A stretch of 64,000 bases of DNA from an uncultured Bacteroidota bacterium (lineage in GTDB: Bacteria > Bacteroidota > Bacteroidia > Bacteroidales > P3): NCBI GenBank assembly GCA_902774845.1, contig CACYJU010000001.1:124001-188000 (forward strand). The letters are read 5' to 3'. Shown piece by piece: positions 1-8,286 of the stretch. Each line of letters opens with the position of its first letter. Position 1 is the stretch's first letter. A program made the translations under genes and the position numbers. The notes under the pieces were generated by a model, which was given only the letters and a program-made list of their open reading frames with translations, ran no database searches and had not been told where the DNA came from.

Positions 1-753
1 CATGTGTGTTGCAAAGGTGTGGCGGAAGATATGGGGGCTTATCCTTTCAGCGTTCGACAACGTGCTCATGTATTTCTTTACTATATTGTACACGTTGTTG
101 GCGGTTATCCCACACCCATGTTTGGTGATAAACAGGTTTGCGTTCCCCGGATGCTCTTTCTCCTTTAACGTCAGATAGCGTTCAATATTGCGTAACAGTT
201 CGTCTTCTACTGGTATGTATCTCTCTTTGTTACCTTTACCTAATACTTTTATGGTTTTGCCGCTGAAGTCTATACTTTCAGGTTTCAGATTGGCCAGTTC
301 GGAACGACGCATGCCAGTTTCATATAACATGCGCAAAATCAGTTTGTCGCGTTCGCCCTCATAGTCATCGGTGAAGATATTGGCCTCATAAATACGTTCT
401 GTCTCAGATTCTTTGAAGAAAACAGGCAAACGATTAGGGGTTTTGGGGGCGGCGATTTTAGCCATCACGTCGCGTTCTACCCACTTATGGCTACGCAAAA
501 ACCTGAACCACGACCTTACCGACGAGAGTTTCCTTTTCATAGTACCTTCACCGATACCAGCTTCGATGTTGGCCATTTGCCAGCCACGTATATCCCTTGC
601 TGTGATGTCACTAACTTCCGTCACACCACTTTCTGTAAGGTGCAACATAAGATCTCCCAGGTCGGTAATATAATTCTTCACCGTCCCGGCAGCCAGCCTT
701 TTTTCTGTCAGCAGGTAGCGTTCATATTGCTTTATGGTCTCTTCGATGGACAT
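1..753 (-). CDS. xerC: Tyrosine recombinase, XerC/XerD-like (3' end cut by window edge)
   Basis: Site-specific recombinase, probably the one that resolves chromosome dimers at dif with its Xer partner. The frame is open from an ATG at 753 to base 1 and gives 251 residues; family members have about 300, so roughly the last 50 are outside the window. An N-terminal SAM-like core-binding domain (about 1-95) is followed by the catalytic domain. Visible active-site residues are Arg149 in GMRRSEL, Lys173 in the GKGNKER hairpin and the H-x-x-R motif in PHIFRHTFATH (His241, Arg244). The second His/Trp and the Tyr nucleophile lie beyond the edge. It is the last visible gene of the minus-strand operon that starts at holB, 42 bases after the nitroreductase. 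The housekeeping neighbours favour XerC over a phage integrase; XerC against XerD cannot be settled here. Confidence 0.85.
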   Translation of the reverse strand, partial: MSIEETIKQYERYLLTEKRLAAGTVKNYITDLGDLMLHLTESGVTEVSDITARDIRGWQMANIEAGIGEGTMKRKLSSVRSWFRFLRSHKWVERDVMAKIAAPKTPNRLPVFFKESETERIYEANIFTDDYEGERDKLILRMLYETGMRRSELANLKPESIDFSGKTIKVLGKGNKERYIPVEDELLRNIERYLTLKEKEHPGNANLFITKHGCGITANNVYNIVKKYMSTLSNAERISPHIFRHTFATHM

Positions 754-795
754 TGTGAAACTATTAACGTACCGCAGATCAGAATTATTTGATAA

Positions 796-1419
796 CTACC
801 ACTTGCCGTAGTGGACTTTCTCTGGCTTCCATTTGTCTTTGGGTTTCTCGTCGAGACGAGGATAGCCGATAGGGACTATACTATAAGGTACTACATTGTC
901 AGGAAGTCCTAACTCACGTTTCACGGGAGTCATCTGTCTTTCAAATGGATAGCAGGCAGTCCAACAAGCTCCAAGTCCGTATGCTTCGACAGCTAAAAGG
1001 AGGTTCTCGGTACATGCTCCCAGATCATCACGCCAGATACTGTTCGGAGTTGTCACAGCCGGTCCGTTGGGATTATTCCGTGGGGGACGGGTTACCGTGG
1101 TGTCGGCGCATAACACAATCACTACCGAAGACTCCTTGAATTTCTTCATATTGCCATTGCCTTCGAATATTCTGTCATACTGTGAAGTATCTCTCAGCAC
1201 AACGAAATACCATGGTTGAATGTTCATCCCCGTAGGTGCAGCCATAGCTGCTTTCAACAGCTCGGTAACAATCTCGTCAGGTACTTTTTTATCGGAATAG
1301 GTGCGAACACTCTTGCGTTGATGGATGTTTCTGAGTACGGCTTTGGTGTCTTTCTTCTGGGAGAAAGAACATGGTGCTACCATGCAGATGAGCAACATAG
1401 TGATTAGAATCTTTTTCAT
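796..1419 (-). CDS. Exported nitroreductase family protein
   Basis: FMN-dependent nitroreductase-fold oxidoreductase of 207 residues; its natural substrate cannot be told from sequence. The chosen ATG at 1419 gives a clear Sec signal peptide (about 1-20, ending CSFSQ), whereas an upstream in-frame ATG at 1713 would add 98 residues that overlap rlmN and look nothing like a protein. The domain begins with the usual RKSVRTY FMN-phosphate motif, followed by AAPTGMNIQPW, and has the central ENLLLAVEAYGLGACW helix and a C-terminal PIGYP motif. It lies 31 bases after rlmN in the same operon. An export signal on a nitroreductase is uncommon outside Bacteroidetes and suggests a periplasmic enzyme. Cys19 could be considered a lipidation site, but VAPC is a poor lipobox. 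Confidence 0.85.
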   Translation of the reverse strand: MKKILITMLLICMVAPCSFSQKKDTKAVLRNIHQRKSVRTYSDKKVPDEIVTELLKAAMAAPTGMNIQPWYFVVLRDTSQYDRIFEGNGNMKKFKESSVVIVLCADTTVTRPPRNNPNGPAVTTPNSIWRDDLGACTENLLLAVEAYGLGACWTACYPFERQMTPVKRELGLPDNVVPYSIVPIGYPRLDEKPKDKWKPEKVHYGKW

Positions 1420-1450
1420 ATTATTGTGGTTTATTGTTTGTGATCTATGG

Positions 1451-2476
1451 TTATCTCTCGGCCCGTTCGGGGACAGACCCGGCCAAAAGTCCGCATGCGG
1501 CCATAATATCTTCTCCACGAGAGGCTCGTATGGTGCAGCGAATCCCGTGATTGACGAGATAATCCATGAACTGTTGCATGGTATTTCGCGGACTGGTATG
1601 GAATGGTGTGTCGGGTGATGTGTGAAAGCGGATGAGGTTGACCCTACAATGGAGAGGTTTGAGTAATCGCACAAGCGACTCAGCATGAGAGAGATCGTCA
1701 TTGAGTCCGCCAAACATGGTATACTCGAACGAAAGCCGCCGTTGACCCGACCAATCGTATTCCTTCAGCATCGCTACAACCTTAGCAATAGGATAGGTCT
1801 TTTGCATCGGCATTATGGATAGCCGTTCGTCTGCTATGGGATTGTGAAGACTTATGGCAAGATGGCAGTCACAGTCGTGTAGGAATCTCTCAATGCCAGG
1901 CACGACGCCTACGGTGCTTACCGTGATACGGTGAGGGCTCCATCCCAGACCCCAGCCGGAAGTGAGCACTTCGATGGAACGCATAACGGCATCGTAGTTG
2001 TCGAAAGGCTCGCCCATGCCCATATAGACGATATTGGTGAGTCTGGAAAACTCAGGAATGGCGAAAATCTGATTGAGTATATCGTAAGCCGAGAGGCTGC
2101 CGTGAAACCCTTGACTCCCAGTAACACAGAATCGGCATCCCATCTTGCATCCTACCTGGCAGGAGACGCAGAGCGTTGCTCGGTCGCCATCTGGGATAAA
2201 GACCGTCTCGACCAGACGACGATCCCCTACGTCGAAGATGTATTTTTTCGTACCGTCGGTCGAAACCTGACAATCTGCAGGATATGTGTGCCTAAGGGTG
2301 CATATCTCTTTGAGCCTGGCCCTCTGTTTAAGAGAGAGGTTGGTCATGGCGTCGATAGAATCAACACGTTTATCATAAAGCCAGTTGGCAATCTGTCGTG
2401 CTGTGAATTTTGGCATAGATTCCGCCTCACATAATGCCTGAAGGTCTTGCAGCGAAAGTCCAAAGAGTTCGGTCAT
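1451..2476 (-). CDS. rlmN: Dual-specificity 23S rRNA/tRNA adenine-C2 methyltransferase RlmN
   Basis: Radical-SAM enzyme that methylates C2 of A2503 in 23S rRNA and A37 in certain tRNAs. The protein has 341 residues, normal for the family. An N-terminal helical RNA-binding domain (about 1-90) is followed by the radical-SAM barrel with the cluster motif CKMGCRFC (Cys110, Cys114, Cys117). The methyl-carrying and resolving cysteines are both present: Cys103 in LCVSC and the Cys of the C-terminal MAACGLLAG motif. It is the fifth gene of the minus-strand operon, 32 bases after the penicillin-binding protein gene and 31 bases before the nitroreductase gene. Confidence 0.96.
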   Translation of the reverse strand: MTELFGLSLQDLQALCEAESMPKFTARQIANWLYDKRVDSIDAMTNLSLKQRARLKEICTLRHTYPADCQVSTDGTKKYIFDVGDRRLVETVFIPDGDRATLCVSCQVGCKMGCRFCVTGSQGFHGSLSAYDILNQIFAIPEFSRLTNIVYMGMGEPFDNYDAVMRSIEVLTSGWGLGWSPHRITVSTVGVVPGIERFLHDCDCHLAISLHNPIADERLSIMPMQKTYPIAKVVAMLKEYDWSGQRRLSFEYTMFGGLNDDLSHAESLVRLLKPLHCRVNLIRFHTSPDTPFHTSPRNTMQQFMDYLVNHGIRCTIRASRGEDIMAACGLLAGSVPERAER

Positions 2477-2508
2477 GATGCGGAATTAGTATGATAGATA
2501 GAAAGTAA

Positions 2509-4788
2509 CTACCAGATTGATTCGTCTGTACCGATGTCGGTGACACCCGCATCGGGTGAATCTTTCTCAGCCTCAACTTCGGATTGGAAATAGGTACCGT
2601 CAATATCGTCGGAAGTAACAGATGTGGGTTTACTGAAGTCTCCACGAGGGAATTTTAGACTATTGTCGGTATATACTTTCTGCATCATGTAGGCGAAAAT
2701 AGGCAATGCCTGTGCGGCACCTTGTCCGTATGCCATATTGCGGAAATGGATAGAGCGTAACTCTCCACCAGTCCAGATAGCCGTCGCCAGTTTAGGTGTG
2801 ATGCCCATGAACCAGCAGTCTGAGTTATTCTGTGTGGTGCCAGTCTTGCCTGCTATGGCGGTGGAGTATTGGTCGAGGTGGTACCTGTAGTTTAGTCGTA
2901 CGCCAGTACCGCTGGAGACCACGCCCTGCATAAGTGAGAGCATCAAGTAGGCGGTGCGGGGGCTTATGGCTTCATGCCGTTCAGGGGTGAATCGGGCGAG
3001 TACCTTGCCGTGTTTGTCCTCAATACGTGTGACGAATATTGGTTCTACATACTCACCGTTGTTAACGAAGGTAGCCATAGCACCAGCCATTTCATAGACG
3101 GTGATTTCTGGTGTTCCGACACTTATGGCGGGAACGGCAGGTATGTCGCTCTTAACGCCTAATTTGCGTGCAATAGAAATAACCTGTTGAGGGGAGCCCT
3201 GTTTCATGAGATAGGCAGAAACCCAGTTGATGGAGTTGGCTAACGCCCACTTAAGAGTCACCATCTCTCCCTCGCGAGCATGTGAGGAGTTCTTCGGGCA
3301 CCAGAGGCCTCCGCGTCCATTGTCAAAACAGACCTCGGCATTGGGTACCAGCGTTCCAGGAGTCATGCCAAGATCCTGAATAGCCATAGTGTAGACAAAA
3401 GGCTTAAAGGTGGATCCGACCTGACGCAAACTGCGGACATTGTCGTATTTGAAATGGCGGTAGTTGATACCACCCACGTATGCTTTGACATATCCCGTAC
3501 CCGGTTCGACCGACATAAGACCCACATTGAGGAATCCTTTGTAGTACAGCAACGAATCCCATGGACTCATGACGGTATCTTTCATACCTTTCCAGGTGAA
3601 GACTGTCATAGGAACTTTCTTATTGAACTCTTCTCGGATTTCAGACTCTTTAGCACCTGCCTGCTTACGCTGGTAGTAACGGTCACTGCCAATCATCGCC
3701 TGACGAAGATATTTTTCCTGTTGCTCTTTCGATATGCCGCTGAATGGGTTGTGATCCTTACGCCGGGCCAGTTCTTTGTCAAAAGCTGGTTGAATCTCTT
3801 CTCCCATATGTTTACGTACAGCCTCTTCAGCGTATGTCTGTATGCGAGAGTCTATAGTGGTGTAAATACGGAGACCATCCTTGTGGACATCGTATGGAGT
3901 TCCATCATTCTTGCGCTGATGCTTGCACCATTCTTTCATCTCACCACGCAAGTATTCACGGAAATAGGTAGCAAGACCATCATTGTGGCTCTGCGGGGTA
4001 TAGTGAGACATATTGATGGGCTTCTCTTTCAGTTCTTCATACTCCTCATCCGTCAGGTAGTCGTAGTGTTTCATTTGGCTGAGCACTACGTTGCGACGCT
4101 GGAGTGAGTGGTCGGGGTGTAGCACTGGCGAATAGGTGGTTGGGGCTTTAAGAAGACCTACGAGTACGGCAGCCTCCTCAACTTCAAGATCTGCAGGTGA
4201 CTTACCAAAGAAGGTGCGTGCGGCTGTCTTAATACCAAATGCATTGCTCCCGAAGTCTACGGTGTTGAGATACATAGTGATAATCTCTCTCTTAGAGTAG
4301 CGGTGTTCTAGCTTTACGGCCACAACCCACTCTTTGAACTTGGAGTAAACTGTACCTAATTTGCTTTTCCGCTCACGTGGAAAGAGGTTTTTTGCAAGCT
4401 GTTGTGTGATGGTACTACCACCACCACTTGATGAATGTCGACCAAGTACAGTCTTGAAAAGCACACGTGCTAGACTGCGCGTGTCGATACCACTATGTTT
4501 ATAGAATCGTGCATCTTCTGTGGCAATGAGGGCGTTGAGTACGTTAGGTGAAATCTGCTCGTAGGTGACATCGGAGCGGTTCTGTATGCCGATATAACCA
4601 AGAACTACACCATCGGACGATATGACCTCGGAAGCCTGCATGCTGTTGGGGTTTTCCAACTCTTCAAAAGAGGGCATGAATCCAAGGCATCCAGCAGAGA
4701 GTAGGACGAAGAAAAGTATAACCGTAAACCAAAATCCTCCGAAAATATACCAGAGGGTGCGATATAGTTTTGAGCGTTCTTGCTTCAC
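2509..4788 (-). CDS. Penicillin-binding protein 1A, bifunctional class A
   Basis: Peptidoglycan glycosyltransferase and transpeptidase, anchored in the inner membrane and active in the periplasm. The 759 residues run as follows: one membrane segment (about 13-33), a GT51 domain (about 60-230) with catalytic Glu91 in TEDARFYKHSG and the GGSTITQQLAKN motif, a linker, then a transpeptidase domain with S-T-F-K (nucleophile Ser459), S-I-N (519-521) and KTGTT near 645. All key residues are intact. The Ser/Asp/Glu-rich tail after the transpeptidase is short. It sits in the operon between gldH and rlmN. Bacteroidetes usually carry several class A PBPs, so I give no numbered gene name. Confidence 0.95.
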   Translation of the reverse strand: MKQERSKLYRTLWYIFGGFWFTVILFFVLLSAGCLGFMPSFEELENPNSMQASEVISSDGVVLGYIGIQNRSDVTYEQISPNVLNALIATEDARFYKHSGIDTRSLARVLFKTVLGRHSSSGGGSTITQQLAKNLFPRERKSKLGTVYSKFKEWVVAVKLEHRYSKREIITMYLNTVDFGSNAFGIKTAARTFFGKSPADLEVEEAAVLVGLLKAPTTYSPVLHPDHSLQRRNVVLSQMKHYDYLTDEEYEELKEKPINMSHYTPQSHNDGLATYFREYLRGEMKEWCKHQRKNDGTPYDVHKDGLRIYTTIDSRIQTYAEEAVRKHMGEEIQPAFDKELARRKDHNPFSGISKEQQEKYLRQAMIGSDRYYQRKQAGAKESEIREEFNKKVPMTVFTWKGMKDTVMSPWDSLLYYKGFLNVGLMSVEPGTGYVKAYVGGINYRHFKYDNVRSLRQVGSTFKPFVYTMAIQDLGMTPGTLVPNAEVCFDNGRGGLWCPKNSSHAREGEMVTLKWALANSINWVSAYLMKQGSPQQVISIARKLGVKSDIPAVPAISVGTPEITVYEMAGAMATFVNNGEYVEPIFVTRIEDKHGKVLARFTPERHEAISPRTAYLMLSLMQGVVSSGTGVRLNYRYHLDQYSTAIAGKTGTTQNNSDCWFMGITPKLATAIWTGGELRSIHFRNMAYGQGAAQALPIFAYMMQKVYTDNSLKFPRGDFSKPTSVTSDDIDGTYFQSEVEAEKDSPDAGVTDIGTDESIW

Positions 4789-4816
4789 TTTGATAGGATG
4801 TTAGTTTCAGAATGTG

Positions 4817-5290
4817 TTAATGTGTTGTCTGTTGCACTTTCTCTACGTGCAAGCCTATATTTCTTATGCCACATAGGACGGTGTCCCTCATGGCATGGTT
4901 TACTTGGAAAGTATAGGTTCCCTTCAGGGGGAATATTACGCGGGAATGCAGTTGGTATCGCCCATCGACATTATGATTGGTCTGGTGTCCATACCATTTG
5001 CCGAAAGGATCGGCTAATGGACATTCAAGAGTGTCGCGACGGACCACATTGTCTGGGAAAGTGGTGGTTATGAAAAGGAAGAGGTTAGAGTAAGCGTAGT
5101 TTTTGTCGTTACGTACATCAATGAAAAAGTCGTACGGAGTGACCGTATCAGTTATTTCAACATTGAAACGAAGGTCTTCATCAAGGTTCCATCCTTCTTT
5201 ATCAATCGAGAAATGTTCATCGTAGAAGGCGTTATTGCAGGCCGTGAGGAGCAATAATGCTAGAGAAAAAAGTATGACTTGTGTTTTCAT
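4817..5290 (-). CDS. gldH: Gliding motility lipoprotein GldH
   Basis: Lipoprotein of 157 residues. It has a short signal peptide with a good lipobox, LLTAC, making Cys18 the lipidated residue. The body matches GldH: an early HFSIDKEGW stretch, the DFFIDVRND and FLFITTTFP strands, a DTLECPLAD-x-FGKWYG block, and the C-terminal GIRNIGLHVEK. GldH is required for gliding in Flavobacterium and accompanies the Gld/T9SS machinery in Bacteroidetes. That agrees with the three T9SS-sorted proteins at the far end of this window. It follows ricT by only two bases, so the two are almost certainly translated from one message; the ricT-gldH pairing is common in the phylum. Confidence 0.93.
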   Translation of the reverse strand: MKTQVILFSLALLLLTACNNAFYDEHFSIDKEGWNLDEDLRFNVEITDTVTPYDFFIDVRNDKNYAYSNLFLFITTTFPDNVVRRDTLECPLADPFGKWYGHQTNHNVDGRYQLHSRVIFPLKGTYTFQVNHAMRDTVLCGIRNIGLHVEKVQQTTH

Positions 5291-5292
5291 GA

Positions 5293-7017
5293 TTATGCTT
5301 CTGGATTGGGTTTTGAAGGGGTGTCCCCATTAGGGCGGCGGTTTCGTTGGTTGTTCTGGCGACTTGAAGCATTCGGGTCACGACGACGAGCATCTTGATG
5401 GTTGTCGCGGCGACGTCCTGAATTATCAGACGATGACCGTGATCCTTGACGGTCGTGACGTGGTCCTTGCTGGTTGCCCTGTTGGCGGGAGTCACGGCGT
5501 TGATTCATGTTTCGGCGATCTGAATCTTGACGCGGCGTCCTTGGGCGTTCATCAGAAGATGGCTGAGGACGTCCATTCTCATCAACCACACCGTTACCTC
5601 CTTCGGCCATTCGTTTTATTTCGCGTTCAAACTCCGCATCTGTGGTCTCCTGCTCCAGGGCGGAGGTGGACATAAGCTCAAGTTGGAAATCTTCAAGCTG
5701 TTCGGGATACTGCTGATTACGATTCATCTCGATAATTTGGCGCACGCTGTCAGCAGAAAGAGCGTGGAGGTCGCCTTCTCCCTCGTAGGCATACCACATT
5801 ATGCCACGGAACACATCAGTCTTCTTGTAAAGCGCGAGCCCTTTCTTGAAACGCAGATGTACACCCATCTGCGGAAGTTTCTTTAAAGCATCGACATAGA
5901 CGTCATACTCGAAATTAAGACAGCATTTAAGCTTACCACATTGGCCCGCAAGTTTCTGTGGATTCGGAAGTATTTGTTGAACTTTGGCAGCATTGGTAGA
6001 AACTGTTTTAAAATTGGTCAACCAAGTGCAGCAGCATAGTTCTCGTCCACATGTTCCTATACCACCGACCTTGGCCGCCTCTTGTCGCACACCTATCTGC
6101 TTCATCTCCACACGCACATGGAATTCTTCAGCCAGTAATTTGATAAGCACACGGAAATCCACGCGTTCATCAGCGGTATAGTAGAAAATGGCTTTGCCGT
6201 GGTCTCCTTGCATCTCGACATCGTTTATCTTCATTGCCAGGCCAAGGCTGTCTGCAATCTCACGGGTTTTCAATACTGCGTTCTTTTCCTCGCGTATGGC
6301 TTCAACCCATTTCTCTATGTCTGTAAGCTTGGCTCGACGATAGAGTTTGCGTATGGACTCTGACTCAGGATCAATATTTCTTTCCCTGAGACGTATGCGA
6401 CATACTTCTCCAGTGAGACTCACAATACCTATATCGTGTCCCGGAGCACCCTCCACGGCGACCAAATCTCCTTCTGTGACATTAAGTCCTTCGGGTATTC
6501 GGAAAAAATCTTTGCGATTGTTTTTGAATCTAACCTCAACTATGCTGAAAGGATTCTCGTTTGGTAGATGTATCGATGACATCCAGTTGGTTGTGGACAA
6601 CTTACTACAGCTATCGCGTTCCCAACGGCTGACAGGCTCATAGCATTTAGGGCAATGGTTACATCCTCGCATGACGAACTCATTCTCCTCGTACTTTACC
6701 CAAGGTATCTCTGGTTCAGGTTCTGCATAGGGATCAATTATATCGTCTGGGCGTGCTCCGGATTCGGTATAGGCCTCCTCGTCATCATTATTTTTTGCAG
6801 GACCATTCTTCCTCTGGTTGCGTCGTTCAGCTTGCCTTTGTGCCTCTGCAGCTATCTCTTCTGGGGTGGCAATATAGTCTTCCTCATCGTCAAAGGAGGA
6901 GTCAGCATGGGTTGTTTCTGGTAAAGGCGAATTACCCTCATCGCGAACGGTCCGGTTGTTTTGTTCCGGTCGGCGATGTTTCTCGTTATCTGGGTTTTTA
7001 TGTTGTTCGTTTGTCAT
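5293..7017 (-). CDS. ricT: RicT/PSP1-domain protein with long disordered tail
   Basis: PSP1-superfamily protein related to RicT (YaaT) of Bacillus, a subunit of an Fe-S-binding complex that affects mRNA processing; its job in Bacteroidetes is not well established. The 574 residues comprise an acidic disordered N-terminus (about 1-110), the conserved PSP1 core (about 125-400) with cysteine motifs in GTCGRELCCCTW and GQCGKLKCCLNFEYD, and a strongly basic Arg/Gln/Asn/Ser-rich tail of about 110 residues. That tail looks like an RNA- or nucleoid-binding disordered region. A further Cys pair, CNHCPKC, precedes the core. It is preceded by holB with a 35-base gap. Confidence 0.88.
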   Translation of the reverse strand: MTNEQHKNPDNEKHRRPEQNNRTVRDEGNSPLPETTHADSSFDDEEDYIATPEEIAAEAQRQAERRNQRKNGPAKNNDDEEAYTESGARPDDIIDPYAEPEPEIPWVKYEENEFVMRGCNHCPKCYEPVSRWERDSCSKLSTTNWMSSIHLPNENPFSIVEVRFKNNRKDFFRIPEGLNVTEGDLVAVEGAPGHDIGIVSLTGEVCRIRLRERNIDPESESIRKLYRRAKLTDIEKWVEAIREEKNAVLKTREIADSLGLAMKINDVEMQGDHGKAIFYYTADERVDFRVLIKLLAEEFHVRVEMKQIGVRQEAAKVGGIGTCGRELCCCTWLTNFKTVSTNAAKVQQILPNPQKLAGQCGKLKCCLNFEYDVYVDALKKLPQMGVHLRFKKGLALYKKTDVFRGIMWYAYEGEGDLHALSADSVRQIIEMNRNQQYPEQLEDFQLELMSTSALEQETTDAEFEREIKRMAEGGNGVVDENGRPQPSSDERPRTPRQDSDRRNMNQRRDSRQQGNQQGPRHDRQGSRSSSDNSGRRRDNHQDARRRDPNASSRQNNQRNRRPNGDTPSKPNPEA

Positions 7018-7052
7018 TTTTGTTCTGTTTTATAGCGTTAGGAAGTCTCCTT

Positions 7053-8150
7053 TCAACGGTTCTTTATGTGTTTACTTAACTGGAAAGATAGTTGCATGAA
7101 TGTTACCTTAGGATTAGCATTGCGTTCTATCGAAAACAAAGCCTCGCTAAGGCTCTCGTAAATCTGCTCCACGTTTCGCGGGGTCACCATTGAGGGAAAC
7201 ATGGTGTCAAATCTTGCATCACCAGTATTGAGATTGGCCGGTTGGTTGGCTGCTGTCTGCGAAAAACTGCGCCGCATATAGTCCATAACAAAGTTCAGGA
7301 ACAGTTTCTGTCTCTCTCGTCCTATTGAGGCTATTGACTCAACCCATTGTGACAGTTCTGCCATCTTAAGTTTGAATAGCAGTCTCATCCAGTCAATAAA
7401 AAGGCGTTTTGTCTCAGTGGTGTCCTGCATTTCATTTTCCAACCTTCGAGCTATCATGTAGTCTCCTTCGGCCTCTTCTGGCAGATGGGCATCCAGTATG
7501 CGTGGGACACGTATGGTCTGTACACGGCTTTTCACCGTTGATAGCATACGTGCATCGTTCTCGGCTGCAAGCAGAATCAAAGTACCCTCATATGGCTCTT
7601 CCAGGGTTTTCAGGAGTTCGTTAGCCACCAGAGATTTCATGTGTTCGGGCATCCACAAGATGAAGACCTTCTCTCGCCCTTCGTAAGATTTACGAGCGAC
7701 CTCTTCGATCAACTCAACGCTGTCAAGGGCTCGATACTCACCCTGTTTGTTTTCAGCTCCAGAGTAGGTGTACCAGTCGTTGAGGTTAACATAGAAATTA
7801 TTTTCCAGAAGAAATTTATGGAAATCCGAACGATACTCACCACAAGAGGGTTTTTCGATTTTCGAGGTGTTCACCGTCGGGAAGAAAAAATGCACGTCAG
7901 GGTGCATCATGCCTTGTATTTTTTTGCAACTGGGGCACTCACCACACGAGTCGGCCCTAAGTTCGGCGCCCTCACCATGGTGGATACGGTGTTCACACAT
8001 AAGATATTGCACGTATGCCACAGCGAGAGCCATAGTACCATATCCCATCCTGCCGAGAAACATTTGGGCATGGCTGATACGTCCCGAATCGATAACTTCG
8101 GTAAGCTTATTTATCAAAACCCTCTGACCTACAATATCTTTGAATTGCAT
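7053..8150 (-). CDS. holB: DNA polymerase III subunit delta'
   Basis: Clamp-loader subunit of 365 residues; it helps load the beta clamp during replication. Residues 1-40 match the family opening (FKDIVGQ, then RISHAQMFLG). The P-loop region reads GRMGYGTMALA, a degenerate Walker A as expected for a delta' subunit that does not hydrolyse ATP. Four cysteines follow (CEH, then CGECPSC), the usual zinc site. LLKTLEEP is the conserved sensor-proximal motif. It is the first gene of a seven-gene minus-strand operon that runs to the window edge, with a promoter about 20-50 bases upstream. Confidence 0.92.
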   Translation of the reverse strand: MQFKDIVGQRVLINKLTEVIDSGRISHAQMFLGRMGYGTMALAVAYVQYLMCEHRIHHGEGAELRADSCGECPSCKKIQGMMHPDVHFFFPTVNTSKIEKPSCGEYRSDFHKFLLENNFYVNLNDWYTYSGAENKQGEYRALDSVELIEEVARKSYEGREKVFILWMPEHMKSLVANELLKTLEEPYEGTLILLAAENDARMLSTVKSRVQTIRVPRILDAHLPEEAEGDYMIARRLENEMQDTTETKRLFIDWMRLLFKLKMAELSQWVESIASIGRERQKLFLNFVMDYMRRSFSQTAANQPANLNTGDARFDTMFPSMVTPRNVEQIYESLSEALFSIERNANPKVTFMQLSFQLSKHIKNR

Positions 8151-8169
8151 CTAACTTGTGTTTGGGGTA

Positions 8170-8203
8170 CAAAAATAGCATTTTTTTATAAATTGTACGC
8201 AAA
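8170..8203 (-). promoter_or_regulatory. Bacteroidetes-type promoter for the holB operon
   Basis: Read on the minus strand there is a TTTG (8200-8203) and, 22 bases on, TATTTTTG (8170-8177), matching the TTTG / TAnnTTTG consensus of the Bacteroidetes primary sigma factor. The -7 box ends about 20 bases before the holB start codon. It lies back-to-back with a plus-strand box in the same 136-base gap. Confidence 0.6.
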
Positions 8204-8242
8204 GGGTAGTCAATGACTCCTTAAGATGTCAAAAAGATGTTG

Positions 8243-8250
8243 TAAATTTG
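8243..8250 (+). promoter_or_regulatory. Putative -7 box for the VWA/flippase operon
   Basis: TAAATTTG matches the TAnnTTTG -7 consensus and ends 36 bases before the ATG at 8287. I do not see a good TTTG at the expected -33 spacing, so this is supported by one box and by its place in a divergent intergenic region. Confidence 0.5.
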
Positions 8251-8286
8251 CACACCGTTTTATGAGTCAAAGTACAGCGTCCGACC

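Noticed and set aside
1..753. Phage or integrative-element integrase marking a genomic island edge
   Set aside because: It is in a housekeeping operon with rlmN and holB, and there is no tRNA gene, attachment repeat or phage gene nearby.
1420..1713. N-terminal extension of the nitroreductase from an upstream ATG
   Set aside because: The extra 98 residues overlap the rlmN gene in another frame and hide a clean signal peptide that begins at 1419.
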